Below, one piece after another: positions 17,709 through 25,772 of a stretch of DNA of 64,000 nucleotides. Both the position numbers and the translations under genes were made by a program. Numbering within the stretch: position 1 is the stretch's first letter; each line of letters starts with the position of its first letter. The stretch is from Roseobacter sp. MED193 (GTDB lineage Bacteria; Pseudomonadota; Alphaproteobacteria; Rhodobacterales; Rhodobacteraceae). The stretch spans positions 3,663,694 to 3,727,693 of the forward strand of contig NZ_CH902583.1 in the NCBI RefSeq assembly GCF_000152965.1. Direction: 5' to 3'. Below the pieces are notes generated by a model, which saw only the letters and a list, made by a program, of their open reading frames with translations, did not search any database and had not been told where the DNA came from.

Positions 17709-17972
17709 TCAGCTCTTTCCCAGCAAGTCCTTCAGCACAACGTTGTCCAGCATTGTATCAGCCAGCAGGCGCTTGAGCTTGGCATTCTCATCCTCCAGCG
17801 CCTTCAGCCTGGCCGCATCCGACACTTCCATACCGCCATACTTCGACTTGAACTTGTAGAACGTGCCCTGACTGAGCCCATGCTTGCGACACACCTCCGC
17901 CGTCGGCATTCCGGCTTCTTGTTCTTTGATCATCCCAATAATCTGGGCTTCCGTGAAACGGCTCTTTCGCAT
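17709..17972 (-). CDS. IS3-family transposase OrfA of the inner element
   Basis: The 87-residue protein starts [21 protein letters not shown], the standard HTH_Tnp_1 opening, and ends in a leucine-zipper-like helix ([20 protein letters not shown]) used for multimerisation. It reads into [11 protein letters not shown] at its stop, where a GGGAAAG stretch could mediate the shift into orfB. It binds the element's ends. Confidence 0.9.
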   Translation of the reverse strand: MRKSRFTEAQIIGMIKEQEAGMPTAEVCRKHGLSQGTFYKFKSKYGGMEVSDAARLKALEDENAKLKRLLADTMLDNVVLKDLLGKS

Positions 17973-18041
17973 CTGTTTGCTCCTTCGAAAGGTTGAGCAA
18001 ACTCTACATCAGAACGCGGGAGGTTTCGGGGGGCAGGTCAC

Positions 18042-18284
18042 TTTTTTTAAGATCTCCCTCTCCTCCTTCAGGAGCCGGTTCTCCCGTCGAAGTCGATCAT
18101 TCTCTTGAGCCAGGCTCAAATCCTCTTTGGAAACCACGTCTGTGTCTCGGTGTGCAGTGATCCATTTGTTCAACGTCGACATGCCAACACCCAGATCGTC
18201 AGCCACCTGCTTACGCGTCAGCCCACTGGTTAATGCGATGCGCACCGCATCTTGTCGAAATTCGTCTGTCCGTTTCAGTCCCAT
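18042..18284 (-). pseudogene. Truncated OrfA of the outer element
   Basis: Eighty-one codons of a transposase OrfA (MGLKRTDEFRQDAVRIALTS, with helix-turn-helix and leucine zipper) are followed by inner-element sequence that adds ten unrelated residues before a stop at 18009. Joining across the inner element restores the family's usual ending, ILKKATQFFAGLKQ, and a stop overlapping orfB. The break is at the last base of the A7G slippery run that would drive frameshifting. Confidence 0.9.
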
Positions 18285-19007
18285 AGTTCATCTCCTTTGT
18301 TGCAGTAAATGCTATCAAAGGAGCGGCATCAAACCGTGACAGGTCCACCAGAACTTCCAGGCTATGGGAGAATCTGACATTGCTTTTCTAAAAAGATGCT
18401 TTGCGGCTTCTTCCAAGCGAGAGTTGTCTGGATTTAGGTTCGCCCAAAGCTGAGTTTGTGTGAGCAGCTTGCATCTTTTGTCCACGTGTCCTTTAGAACT
18501 GAGGTTCGTAGAGCGAGTAGCCTCCTTTATTTCTAGGAAAAGCGCAAACTCGGCAACGAAGAGAAGTTCTTCCCGAGAACTTGAAACGCTGGTGTGATGC
18601 CCCTTTGAATGTGGAAATTTGGTTTTTGAGGAGGCCGAGTTGCAATCGAGTACTACAATCTCTCGACCGCGTTTTCTCGCTAGTATAAATGTTTCTGGTC
18701 GCCCGGATGGAAAGTACGGAGCGGAGAACTTTCTTTGTGAGCCATCTAAGGAGAGTTGGCTTTCCAAAAGGGTGCGCAAAATTGGAAGTAGCTCGAGGTG
18801 CTGCTCGGGTAGGTTTGGCGAGAAATCTAGGGAAAGCCAACCTAAACATCGCAGAGCGTGTCGGCCTAACAAAACTGCTCTAGCTTGCGAAGAGATGTAT
18901 CCTAGCCGCCTGCAAACCGTAGGGAAAGCCTCACTATAAAATTCCTCTCTATTGACCTGCATCTAATGTCCTTGACCAATCGTCGAATCCAAATCATATC
19001 CCCATCC

Positions 19008-20807
19008 ATGACTGATCTGGCCAAAATCCGCAATTTCTCCATCGTCGCTCATATCGACCATGGCAAATCCACCCTCGCTGACCGGCTCATCCAAGAGACC
19101 GGCACGGTGGAGGACCGTGATATGAAGGCGCAGCTCCTGGACTCGATGGATATCGAGCGCGAGCGCGGCATCACCATCAAGGCCAACACGGTGCGCATTG
19201 ATTACAAGGCTGATGATGGCGAGGCCTATGTGCTCAACCTCATCGACACCCCCGGTCACGTTGACTTTGCCTATGAGGTCTCCCGCTCGATGCGCGCGGT
19301 TGAAGGCTCATTGCTGGTGGTCGACAGCACCCAGGGCGTTGAGGCGCAGACCTTGGCCAATGTCTATCACGCCATGGAAGCCGACCACGAGATCGTGCCG
19401 GTGCTGAACAAGATCGACCTACCTGCCTCGGATTGTGACCGGGTGGCGGAGCAGATCGAAGATGTGATCGGCATCGAGGCCACCGGCGCTATTCAGGTTT
19501 CGGCCAAGACCGGGCAGGGTATCCATGAAACACTGGAGGCCATCGTCAATGAGCTGCCCGCACCCAAGGGCACCCGCGATGCGCCGCTAAAGGCGATGCT
19601 GGTGGACAGCTGGTATGACGCCTATCTCGGCGTGATCGTTCTGGTGCGGATCATGGACGGGGTGCTGAAAAAGGGCGAGCGGATCAAGATGCTCTCCAAT
19701 GGTTCGACCCACCATGTGGACCGTATCGGCGTGTTCCGCCCCGAGATGGAAGTGATTGATGAACTGGGTCCTGGCGAAATCGGCTTCCTGACTGCTTCGA
19801 TCAAGCAGGTGCGTGACACCCGTGTGGGCGATACCATCACTCATGAGAAGAAGGGCACCGAAGAGGTGCTGCCGGGCTTTAAGCCTGCGCAGCCGGTGGT
19901 GTTCTGTGGGCTATTCCCGGTTGATAGTTCCGAGTTTGAAGACCTGCGCGATGCCATCGACAAGCTGGCGCTGAATGATGCGTCGTTTAGCTTTGAGATG
20001 GAAACCTCGGCGGCGCTGGGCTTTGGTTTCCGCTGTGGCTTCCTGGGCCTGTTGCACCTTGAGGTGATCCGCGACCGGGTGGAACGCGAATACAATATCG
20101 AGCTGATCACCACGGCGCCGAGCGTGGTGTATCATGTTTATATGCGCGATGAGACCATGATCGAGCTGCACAATCCGGCCGATATGCCCGATTTGACTCA
20201 TGTGGATCACCTGGAAGAGCCGCGCATCAAGGCAACCATTCTGGTGCCGGACGAATACCTGGGCGACGTGCTGAAACTGTGCCAGGACCGTCGGGGCATC
20301 CAGTTGGATCTGACCTATGCCGGCAGCCGCGCCATGGCGGTCTATGACCTGCCGCTCAATGAGGTGGTGTTTGATTTTTATGACCGGCTCAAGTCGGTGA
20401 CCAAGGGCTACGCCTCCTTTGACTACCAGATGACCGGCTATCAAACCGACAATCTGGTCAAGATGTCAGTGCTGGTCAACGACGAGCCCGTGGATGCGCT
20501 GTCGATGATGGTGCACCGCGATCGTGCCGAGGCACGTGGCCGTGCCATGGTGGAAAAGCTGAAAGATCTGATCCCGCGCCATATGTTCAAAATCCCGATT
20601 CAGGCGGCCATTGGCGGAAAGGTGATCGCCCGTGAGACGCTCTCGGCGATGCGCAAGGACGTGACCGCAAAATGTTACGGCGGCGACGCAACCCGGAAGA
20701 AGAAGCTGCTGGAAAAGCAGAAGAAGGGTAAGAAGAAGATGCGCCAGTTCGGCAAGGTCGACATCCCGCAGGAGGCGTTTATTTCGGCCCTCAAAATGGA
20801 CAGCTGA
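19008..20807 (+). CDS. lepA: Elongation factor 4 (LepA)
   Basis: From ATG 19008 the protein is 599 residues, the same length as E. coli LepA. It is a ribosome-associated translational GTPase: AHIDHGKST (G1) at residues 14-22, the [10 protein letters not shown] switch, DTPGH (G3), NKIDLP (G4), EF-G-like domains II, III and V, and the LepA-specific lysine-rich C-terminal domain ([19 protein letters not shown]). The in-frame ATG at 18966 would add 14 residues that are absent from the family. Because the disrupted gene starts at 18962 in the other direction, the lepA promoter must lie partly within that gene's 5' end. A perfect-palindrome terminator follows at 20896. Confidence 0.97.
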   Translation: MTDLAKIRNFSIVAHIDHGKSTLADRLIQETGTVEDRDMKAQLLDSMDIERERGITIKANTVRIDYKADDGEAYVLNLIDTPGHVDFAYEVSRSMRAVEGSLLVVDSTQGVEAQTLANVYHAMEADHEIVPVLNKIDLPASDCDRVAEQIEDVIGIEATGAIQVSAKTGQGIHETLEAIVNELPAPKGTRDAPLKAMLVDSWYDAYLGVIVLVRIMDGVLKKGERIKMLSNGSTHHVDRIGVFRPEMEVIDELGPGEIGFLTASIKQVRDTRVGDTITHEKKGTEEVLPGFKPAQPVVFCGLFPVDSSEFEDLRDAIDKLALNDASFSFEMETSAALGFGFRCGFLGLLHLEVIRDRVEREYNIELITTAPSVVYHVYMRDETMIELHNPADMPDLTHVDHLEEPRIKATILVPDEYLGDVLKLCQDRRGIQLDLTYAGSRAMAVYDLPLNEVVFDFYDRLKSVTKGYASFDYQMTGYQTDNLVKMSVLVNDEPVDALSMMVHRDRAEARGRAMVEKLKDLIPRHMFKIPIQAAIGGKVIARETLSAMRKDVTAKCYGGDATRKKKLLEKQKKGKKKMRQFGKVDIPQEAFISALKMDS

Positions 20808-20895
20808 GTCTCTGCGAGCGGCTCTTTCGCTTGCTCCTTGTCGCTGCGAAGCGAGCGCTGCGCCATAATGGGTGCAAGCCACGCTACACGGATCG

Positions 20896-20923
20896 AAAAG
20901 ACGAGGCCATGGCCTCGTCTTTT
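20896..20923. terminator. Bidirectional terminator after lepA
   Basis: The 28 bases from 20896 to 20923 are a perfect palindrome built on AAAAGACGAGGCC and its complement, so the hairpin is preceded by A and followed by T on either strand. On the plus strand TTTTGGTTTTGG follows. It ends the lepA transcript. Confidence 0.85.
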
Positions 20924-21093
20924 GGTTTTGGGCTTCGCGCTTAGAATTCCCAAACCTCCCCATTGACCTGAATGGGGCACGCGTCTCGGCCTCACAGCGG
21001 CGCTAAATCGGCGAGCTGCCTGATCCCGCGCTGGGCGTTTCACCCAGGCTTCGCGATACCGTGCCGCCGACCTCCCCAGATCCTGCGAGTGTT

Positions 21094-21107
21094 TTGACTT
21101 TGGTCAA
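21094..21107. promoter_or_regulatory. FNR/NnrR-type palindrome upstream of the DksA-like gene
   Basis: TTGAC-N4-GTCAA is a perfect inverted repeat and fits the TTG-N8-CAA core of FNR, FnrL and NnrR/DNR sites. Its centre is about 66 bases before the start codon. With the possible -10 TAAGCT at 21129-21134, it would be centred near -41, the usual position for class II activation. Confidence 0.55.
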
Positions 21108-21166
21108 TGTCTTAGAATTGCCTTGGGGTAAGCTAGGTGAAAACTACTGATTTGGGAGGATTAGAT

Positions 21167-21481
21167 ATGGATTTTGCAGCACGAAAGCAGGCGCTTGAAG
21201 CACGACGGGTTGCATTGGCTGGGCATTTGCTGGAGGTCGAACATGCCCTGGATGCGCCAATGCCGAAGGACTGGGAGGATCGCTCTTCTGAGCGTCAGGG
21301 AGATGAGGTGCTTGAAACGCTGGGCCTCAACGAATTGGAAGAGGTGCGCCAAATTGATGCGGCCTTGGCACGATTGGTCGAAGGATCTTATGGCTATTGT
21401 CAGATTTGTGGTGATGAAATTGCCGCTAAACGTCTGGATCTGGTGCCGGCCACCCCGTTTTGCAGCGGGTGCGCTTCGTAA
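21167..21481 (+). CDS. DksA/TraR-type zinc-finger protein
   Basis: The 104-residue protein starts at ATG 21167, fixed by GGGAGGA six bases upstream. It has an N-terminal helical hairpin with acidic and hydrophobic residues (residues 1-75) and a C4 zinc finger: CQICGDE and, 17 residues on, CSGC. DksA-family proteins reach into the RNA polymerase secondary channel, usually with ppGpp. At this length it is one of the short TraR/DksA-like members rather than the full 150-residue DksA, so I leave the symbol blank. The FNR-type site suggests oxygen or nitric-oxide control. PhnA follows 97 bases downstream. Confidence 0.85.
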   Translation: MDFAARKQALEARRVALAGHLLEVEHALDAPMPKDWEDRSSERQGDEVLETLGLNELEEVRQIDAALARLVEGSYGYCQICGDEIAAKRLDLVPATPFCSGCAS

Positions 21482-21578
21482 GGCCCACAAAGGTCAATGT
21501 GTTGCAGCTTTGCATGGCTTTTCATCTTGAGACGAAGCCGATAAGGCGGGGGTATCTTATTCTCAGGAGGTCTTTCCC

Positions 21579-22088
21579 ATGTCATGTGCCTTGTGTTCTG
21601 CCGAGGGTGCGACCCGGTTTTTTGCGGTGACTGGCGGCCCCGAGGAGGCGGGCGTACAGATCTGTGCGACCTGTCAGACACAGATTGAGGGCTCTTTGGA
21701 ACCAGATCATTGGCGCTGCCTTGCCTCTTCCATGTGGTCACAGGAGCCCGCTGTCCAGGTTCTGGCAAAGCGCACCTTGGAACGTCTGGCTGATTTGGAC
21801 TGGGCACGGGATCTTGCAGATCAACTGTGGCTGGATGATGAGACACGCGCCTGGGCCGACAATCAGGTCCTGGGCAGCGGCCATGTAGACAGCAATGGCG
21901 CGCCTCTGTCGGCAGGCGACAATGTCGTGCTGATCAAGGATTTGCCGGTAAAGGGGGCCGGTTTCACGGCCAAGCGGGGCACTGCGGTGCGTGGAATTTC
22001 CCTGGTGCAGGACAACCCCGAACATATTGAGGGCCGCGTCGAGGGGCAGCGGATCGTTATTTTGACAAAGTTTGTGAAAAAGAAATAG
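21579..22088 (+). CDS. phnA: PhnA/YjdM family protein
   Basis: The 169-residue protein has an N-terminal zinc ribbon (Cys3, Cys6, Cys29, Cys32) and the C-terminal PhnA domain with the diagnostic GDNVVLIKDLPVKGAG segment and KRGTAVRGISLV. Although named after phosphonate operons, most family members have no known activity. This copy is slightly longer than the E. coli one through an inserted helical middle (about residues 45-90). AGGAGG lies nine bases upstream of the ATG. No phosphonate genes are nearby. Confidence 0.88.
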   Translation: MSCALCSAEGATRFFAVTGGPEEAGVQICATCQTQIEGSLEPDHWRCLASSMWSQEPAVQVLAKRTLERLADLDWARDLADQLWLDDETRAWADNQVLGSGHVDSNGAPLSAGDNVVLIKDLPVKGAGFTAKRGTAVRGISLVQDNPEHIEGRVEGQRIVILTKFVKKK

Positions 22089-22201
22089 GTGCTGCGGCAA
22101 CATGCGCTTCAATTTGCCCATAGGGTCGCTATGGGCCGTTGCCGTATATGGAGCGATATGGCACAACTCACTCAAACAGACTGAACAGAAGAGTTTAGCA
22201 T

Positions 22202-22855
22202 ATGACTGACTTTGCCGAACGTCGCCGCATGATGGTTGACACTCAGGTCCGCCCTTCGGATGTGACCAAATACCCGATCATCGAGGCCCTGCTGTCTGTT
22301 GCACGCGAGGATTTTGTCCCCGATGCGCAGCGTGAAGGTGCCTATGCGGACCGCAATATGGATCTTGGTGGCAATCGCACCCTGATTGAGGCGCGCACCC
22401 TGGCAAAAATGCTGGATGCGCTGGATATCCAGCGCGATGAGCTGGTGCTCGATGTTGGGTGCGGGCTGGGCTATTCCACCGCGGTTACAGCCCAGATGGC
22501 TGAGATGGTGATCGGCGTCGAAGAAGACGAGATCATGTCCGCAGATGCACAGGCACAGCTCTCGGAAGCGGGCGCGGACAATGCGATTGTCCATGTTGGG
22601 CCCTTGACCGAAGGCGCGGCGGAGCATGGCCCCTATGATGTCATCATAGTGCAGGGCGGTGTCGAAGTGTTGCCGTCGGCATTGCTCGATCAGCTGAAAG
22701 ATGGCGGCCGCATCGCGGCCATCTTCATGACTGGGTCATTGGGTGAGGTGAAGCTGGGGTATAAACAGGGTGATCAGATCTCCTGGCGTTTTGCGTTTAA
22801 TGCGGGCGCCGAGGTTATGCCTGGGTTTGAACGGGCCGCTGCTTTTTCTCTGTAA
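22202..22855 (+). CDS. Protein-L-isoaspartate methyltransferase-like protein
   Basis: The 217-residue SAM-dependent methyltransferase has motif I VLDVGCGLGYST at residues 82-93 and the N-terminal arrangement of the PCMT family (RRRMMVDTQVR, REDFVP). The substrate loop that reads like GQTIS in true repair enzymes is GGNRTLIEARTLAKML here. Repair of isoaspartyl residues is therefore uncertain even though automatic names would say pcm. The gene stands directly before tolC and the PopZ-like gene, an order I recall from other alphaproteobacteria. It may share a promoter with them or be independent; 129 bases separate it from tolC. Confidence 0.85.
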   Translation: MTDFAERRRMMVDTQVRPSDVTKYPIIEALLSVAREDFVPDAQREGAYADRNMDLGGNRTLIEARTLAKMLDALDIQRDELVLDVGCGLGYSTAVTAQMAEMVIGVEEDEIMSADAQAQLSEAGADNAIVHVGPLTEGAAEHGPYDVIIVQGGVEVLPSALLDQLKDGGRIAAIFMTGSLGEVKLGYKQGDQISWRFAFNAGAEVMPGFERAAAFSL

Positions 22856-22984
22856 TGTGAAGCCCGGTCCATAGGGTGGCGATCATAGGTAAAACAATAA
22901 GACTGACAGTCCACACAGTAGGTCTGGGCTGAACGATAACAAAATACCCGCGGCTGGCGGCGCGGCAAACGAATAGGGCGACCG

Positions 22985-24400
22985 ATGTTGAAGAAGAATT
23001 CGGAAAGTTTGTTGAAAACGTTTGTATTTGCAGGCTCTGTAGCGCTTGCATTTGCGCTGCCAAAACCCGCGCATGCGGATAACCTGTCAGACGCGCTGAT
23101 TGGCGCCTATAAATCCAGCGGTTTGCTGGAACAGAACCGGGCCTTGCTGCGGGTTCAGGATGAAAATGTTGCCCAGGCTGTCGCCGGGCTGCGACCCATC
23201 GTCAATTGGACCATCAGGGCAAGTACACAGAATACACATAACGTGAATGGTCAATCGCCCTCTTCGAGCGTGGACCAATTGACCACAAGCCTTGCCTTGG
23301 AGCTGCTGCTCTATGATGGTGGTGCCACCAAACTCAAGCAACTAGCTGCGCAGCAAACCGTTCTGGCGACACGCCAAAGCCTGCTAAATATTGAACAACA
23401 GGTGTTGTTCGGTGCGGTACAGGCCTACGTGAATGTCCTCTCACAGCAAGAGACGGTTCGACTGCAGGGCAATAACCTGCGCCTTTTGCAGGAAGAGCTA
23501 AAGGCCTCTCAGGATCGATTTGAAGTGGGTGAGGTGACCCGCACTGATGTTGCCCTGGCGCAGAGCCGTCTTGCGTCAGCTCGGGCCACCCTCATCCAAA
23601 GTCGTGGGGATCTGCTGACCGCGCAGGCTTCCTACGTGGAGGCTGTGGGCCACCCTATCGGCACAACTGCTGGCCAGCCGCCTTTGCCGAAACGGGTTGC
23701 GTCCTTGCAGGCCGCTGAATCCATTGCCGCACGTAATCATCCCAGTCTTCTGGGGCAGCAGCATAGTGTTAAGGCTGCGGATTTCGCCACGGATGCCGCG
23801 CGAAAAGGCCTGGGGCCTACTGTGAAACTTGGCGCTGAACTGAGTGCGACATCCAGCGTGAGCAATAGCTTCAGTTCCGACAGCACTGGCGGTAGCATCA
23901 CCTATACCCAGCCGCTTTATGCGGGGGGGAGGCTCGCATCATCGGTGCGGTCTGCGATTGCAAGTGCAGATGCCGCGCGCGGGCAATTGCTTTCGACCCA
24001 GCGCGAGGTGACACAGGCTGTAGCTGAGGCCTATGTTACCCTCGAGGCGGCAAGCGCGAGCCTTGTCTCCTCGAATGAGAGCGTACGGGCGGCACAGGTG
24101 GCCTTTGACAGTATCCGCGAAGAGGCCACATTGGGGGCCCGCACCACGCTGGATGTGTTGCAGGCGGAACAGGATCTGCTGAATGCACTGACGTCGCGGG
24201 TTCAGGCGCGGGCCAGCCAGGCCACGGCAGCCTATTCCCTGTTGCAGGCTCAGGGGCTGTTGACGGCGGAACATCTGGGCCTTGCGGTCGAGATCTATGA
24301 TCCGACTCTCTATTACAATCTGGTCAAAGACGCGCCAGCGCAGGTCAGCCGCCAGAGCCGGGATCTTGACCGGGTGCTGCGGGCCTTGGGCAAGAACTAA
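22985..24400 (+). CDS. tolC: TolC-type outer-membrane channel protein
   Basis: The 471-residue protein has a signal peptide (about residues 1-31, ending PAHA-D) and two repeats of the outer-membrane efflux domain: long coiled-coil helices rich in Ala, Gln and Ser (for example around VRLQGNNLRLLQEELKASQD) and two beta-barrel segments (YDGG, YAGG). Such trimers form the exit duct for type I secretion and RND or ABC efflux pumps. No inner-membrane partner is next to it, so it is probably a shared channel. The C-terminal PTLYYN segment matches the family. Confidence 0.92.
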   Translation: MLKKNSESLLKTFVFAGSVALAFALPKPAHADNLSDALIGAYKSSGLLEQNRALLRVQDENVAQAVAGLRPIVNWTIRASTQNTHNVNGQSPSSSVDQLTTSLALELLLYDGGATKLKQLAAQQTVLATRQSLLNIEQQVLFGAVQAYVNVLSQQETVRLQGNNLRLLQEELKASQDRFEVGEVTRTDVALAQSRLASARATLIQSRGDLLTAQASYVEAVGHPIGTTAGQPPLPKRVASLQAAESIAARNHPSLLGQQHSVKAADFATDAARKGLGPTVKLGAELSATSSVSNSFSSDSTGGSITYTQPLYAGGRLASSVRSAIASADAARGQLLSTQREVTQAVAEAYVTLEAASASLVSSNESVRAAQVAFDSIREEATLGARTTLDVLQAEQDLLNALTSRVQARASQATAAYSLLQAQGLLTAEHLGLAVEIYDPTLYYNLVKDAPAQVSRQSRDLDRVLRALGKN

Positions 24401-24540
24401 GCGGAACAGCCCAAACCACCAGAGCCTGTTAGGGTCCCGGTGGAAACAATGCCGGGAAAAAACTAAAAGTGTCTCTAAATGTTGTGCGATTGCGGCAGGG
24501 GAGCTACACTCGTCGCAAAGGCTAGAGTGGTTCAAATACA

Positions 24541-25674
24541 ATGTCCGATCCTGTAACGCAGGCCGAAATCGAAGATGTCCTGTCCTCAATCCGCCGATTG
24601 GTGAGCGAGGACGGGCGTTCTGCGCCGCGTCAGGTTGCGGCGCCCGCTGCGATGGGGGATGCCAAAGAGCAAAAACCGTCGGCTTCAGAATCGGATGTGC
24701 AGAAACCAGAGCAGCCAAAGCCTAACTCGCGTTTGGTTTTGACACCGGCGTTGCGGGTGGCGGATGATCTGTCAGAGACGACAGAGGTCGAGGCTGATCC
24801 GTCAAAGGACGCTGAACTGATGGAGAGCAGCGCTGATTTGGCTGTGACCGAGTCTGACCCAGATCCGCAGCTTGACGCGCCAATGGAGTCCGACGTTGAG
24901 CCCGAATTGGACCCTGCCGAGGTTGTGGCTCTGCATCCCCATGACACAGTTCACAGCACCGGTGCTGACGAAGGCCAGTCTCAGGATGACGGCTTTGACA
25001 CAGCGGATCCCCAGACTGACGATGATCAGGCTTCGGATACCCTGGAGCATGAGGAGGCCGCACCTTGGCGGGACCCTGAGGCGACGCTGTTTGGCACTGT
25101 AGAGACCGCATCGCCGCCCTCCGGGGAAGAGACCTCTGATCTTACGCCGCAGATGGGCGAGACGGTTGCCGGGCAAGAGCAGGATTTGGCGGCAGCAGCA
25201 GAGCAGGATGTTGAACTGGATGGCAGTCAACGGGTCTCGGCGGTGGTGCAGAAAATTGCCGAGCTGGAGGCCAAGGTTGCGCGCTCGAGTGGCCAGTGGG
25301 AACCCGATGGCGTGTCTCGCGATCCCTATGCTGGCACCAATATAGAAACCCTTGAGTGGCAGGACCACTATGACACAGGGGACGACGAGGCGGATGGTGA
25401 CGAGGCGCTTACGTCGCCTGATCAGGATGGATCAGAGGCTGATTTTGCTGCAGACACACTGGCCGAGGAAGCCGTCACCGAGGCGGCTTTGGATGCTCTG
25501 AACTCGGATAGCGGCGAGGAAAGCTATCTCGATGAAGAGAGCCTGCGCGAGCTGGTCGCCGATATCGTGCGCAGTGAATTGCAGGGCGCGCTGGGAGAGA
25601 GAATCACCCGCAATGTGCGCAAGCTGGTCCGGCGTGAAATCCAACGTGCTCTGGCGGCTCAGGACCTGATCTGA
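24541..25674 (+). CDS. PopZ-like (DUF2497-type) acidic protein
   Basis: The 377-residue protein has a short N-terminal helix with AEIEDVLSSIRRLVSED (residues 8-24), matching the MEEILASIRRIISED-like opening of PopZ/DUF2497. Then come about 300 residues very rich in Asp, Glu, Ala and Pro. The C-terminal helical region (about 326-377, with SLRELVADIVRSELQG and LVRREIQRAL) resembles the PopZ oligomerisation part. PopZ builds polar scaffolds in alphaproteobacteria. The position after tolC supports orthology. The acidic middle is much longer than in Caulobacter PopZ. The function is inferred, not shown. Confidence 0.65.
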   Translation: MSDPVTQAEIEDVLSSIRRLVSEDGRSAPRQVAAPAAMGDAKEQKPSASESDVQKPEQPKPNSRLVLTPALRVADDLSETTEVEADPSKDAELMESSADLAVTESDPDPQLDAPMESDVEPELDPAEVVALHPHDTVHSTGADEGQSQDDGFDTADPQTDDDQASDTLEHEEAAPWRDPEATLFGTVETASPPSGEETSDLTPQMGETVAGQEQDLAAAAEQDVELDGSQRVSAVVQKIAELEAKVARSSGQWEPDGVSRDPYAGTNIETLEWQDHYDTGDDEADGDEALTSPDQDGSEADFAADTLAEEAVTEAALDALNSDSGEESYLDEESLRELVADIVRSELQGALGERITRNVRKLVRREIQRALAAQDLI

Positions 25675-25772
25675 CTGGAGCAGCTATGAGCGACCCCGAT
25701 GGGCTGACAAAGCCAAGGGGCGCGGCTGTGGCCTGATCCCCGCAGAGTTTCAAGATTCTTCGTCTTTATTCC

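Larger units (their letters stand above)
16787..18040 (-). mobile_element. Inner IS3-family element (IS407-like), intact
   Basis: The 1,254-bp element has inverted ends that both begin TGACCTGCCCCCCGA (16787 rightwards, 18040 leftwards) and remain similar for about 40 bases. CTTT flanks both sides (16783-16786 and 18041-18044), a 4-bp target duplication as in the IS407 group. It contains orfA and orfB in the usual overlapping arrangement, with no visible stop or frameshift damage, so it may still be active. Confidence 0.93.
15859..18347 (-). mobile_element. Outer IS3-family element, interrupted
   Basis: The left end 15859 begins TGGACCTGTCGCG and the right end, read inward from 18347, begins TGGACCTGTCACG; the imperfect inverted repeats extend about 28 bases. 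CCA flanks both ends (15856-15858 and 18348-18350) as a 3-bp target duplication, normal for the IS3 family. Without the inner element it is 1,231 bp with overlapping orfA and orfB, also typical. It carries no passenger genes. Confidence 0.93.
14923..18962 (-). pseudogene. Unnamed gene split by a nested IS insertion
   Basis: Removing the IS pair (15859-18347) and one CCA target copy joins 18962-18348 to 15855-14923 in a single 516-codon frame, giving a 515-residue protein. The N-terminal part (about 205 residues) has no domain I recognise. The junction restores AWKFWFNWYQEILEG, a FW-x-x-WY linker found in many hypothetical alphaproteobacterial proteins. The C-terminal part includes GPEAVAKEIERIQAEM, helical repeats, and a C-terminal membrane segment (VTGGIGGILFALVKVGL). 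The GTG at 15795 could still start the downstream 290 residues. The N-terminal half has lower GC than its neighbours, which suggests acquired DNA. Its start is 45 bases from the divergent lepA start. Confidence 0.85.
20808..21166. other. Gap between lepA and the DksA-like gene
   Basis: This 359-base gap contains the palindromic terminator (20896-20923) and the FNR-type site (21094-21107). The stretch just after lepA has GCGAGCG copies around a TTTCGCTTGCTCCTTGTCGC segment. A possible -10 TAAGCT lies at 21129-21134. No reading frame with similarity was found. Confidence 0.5.
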
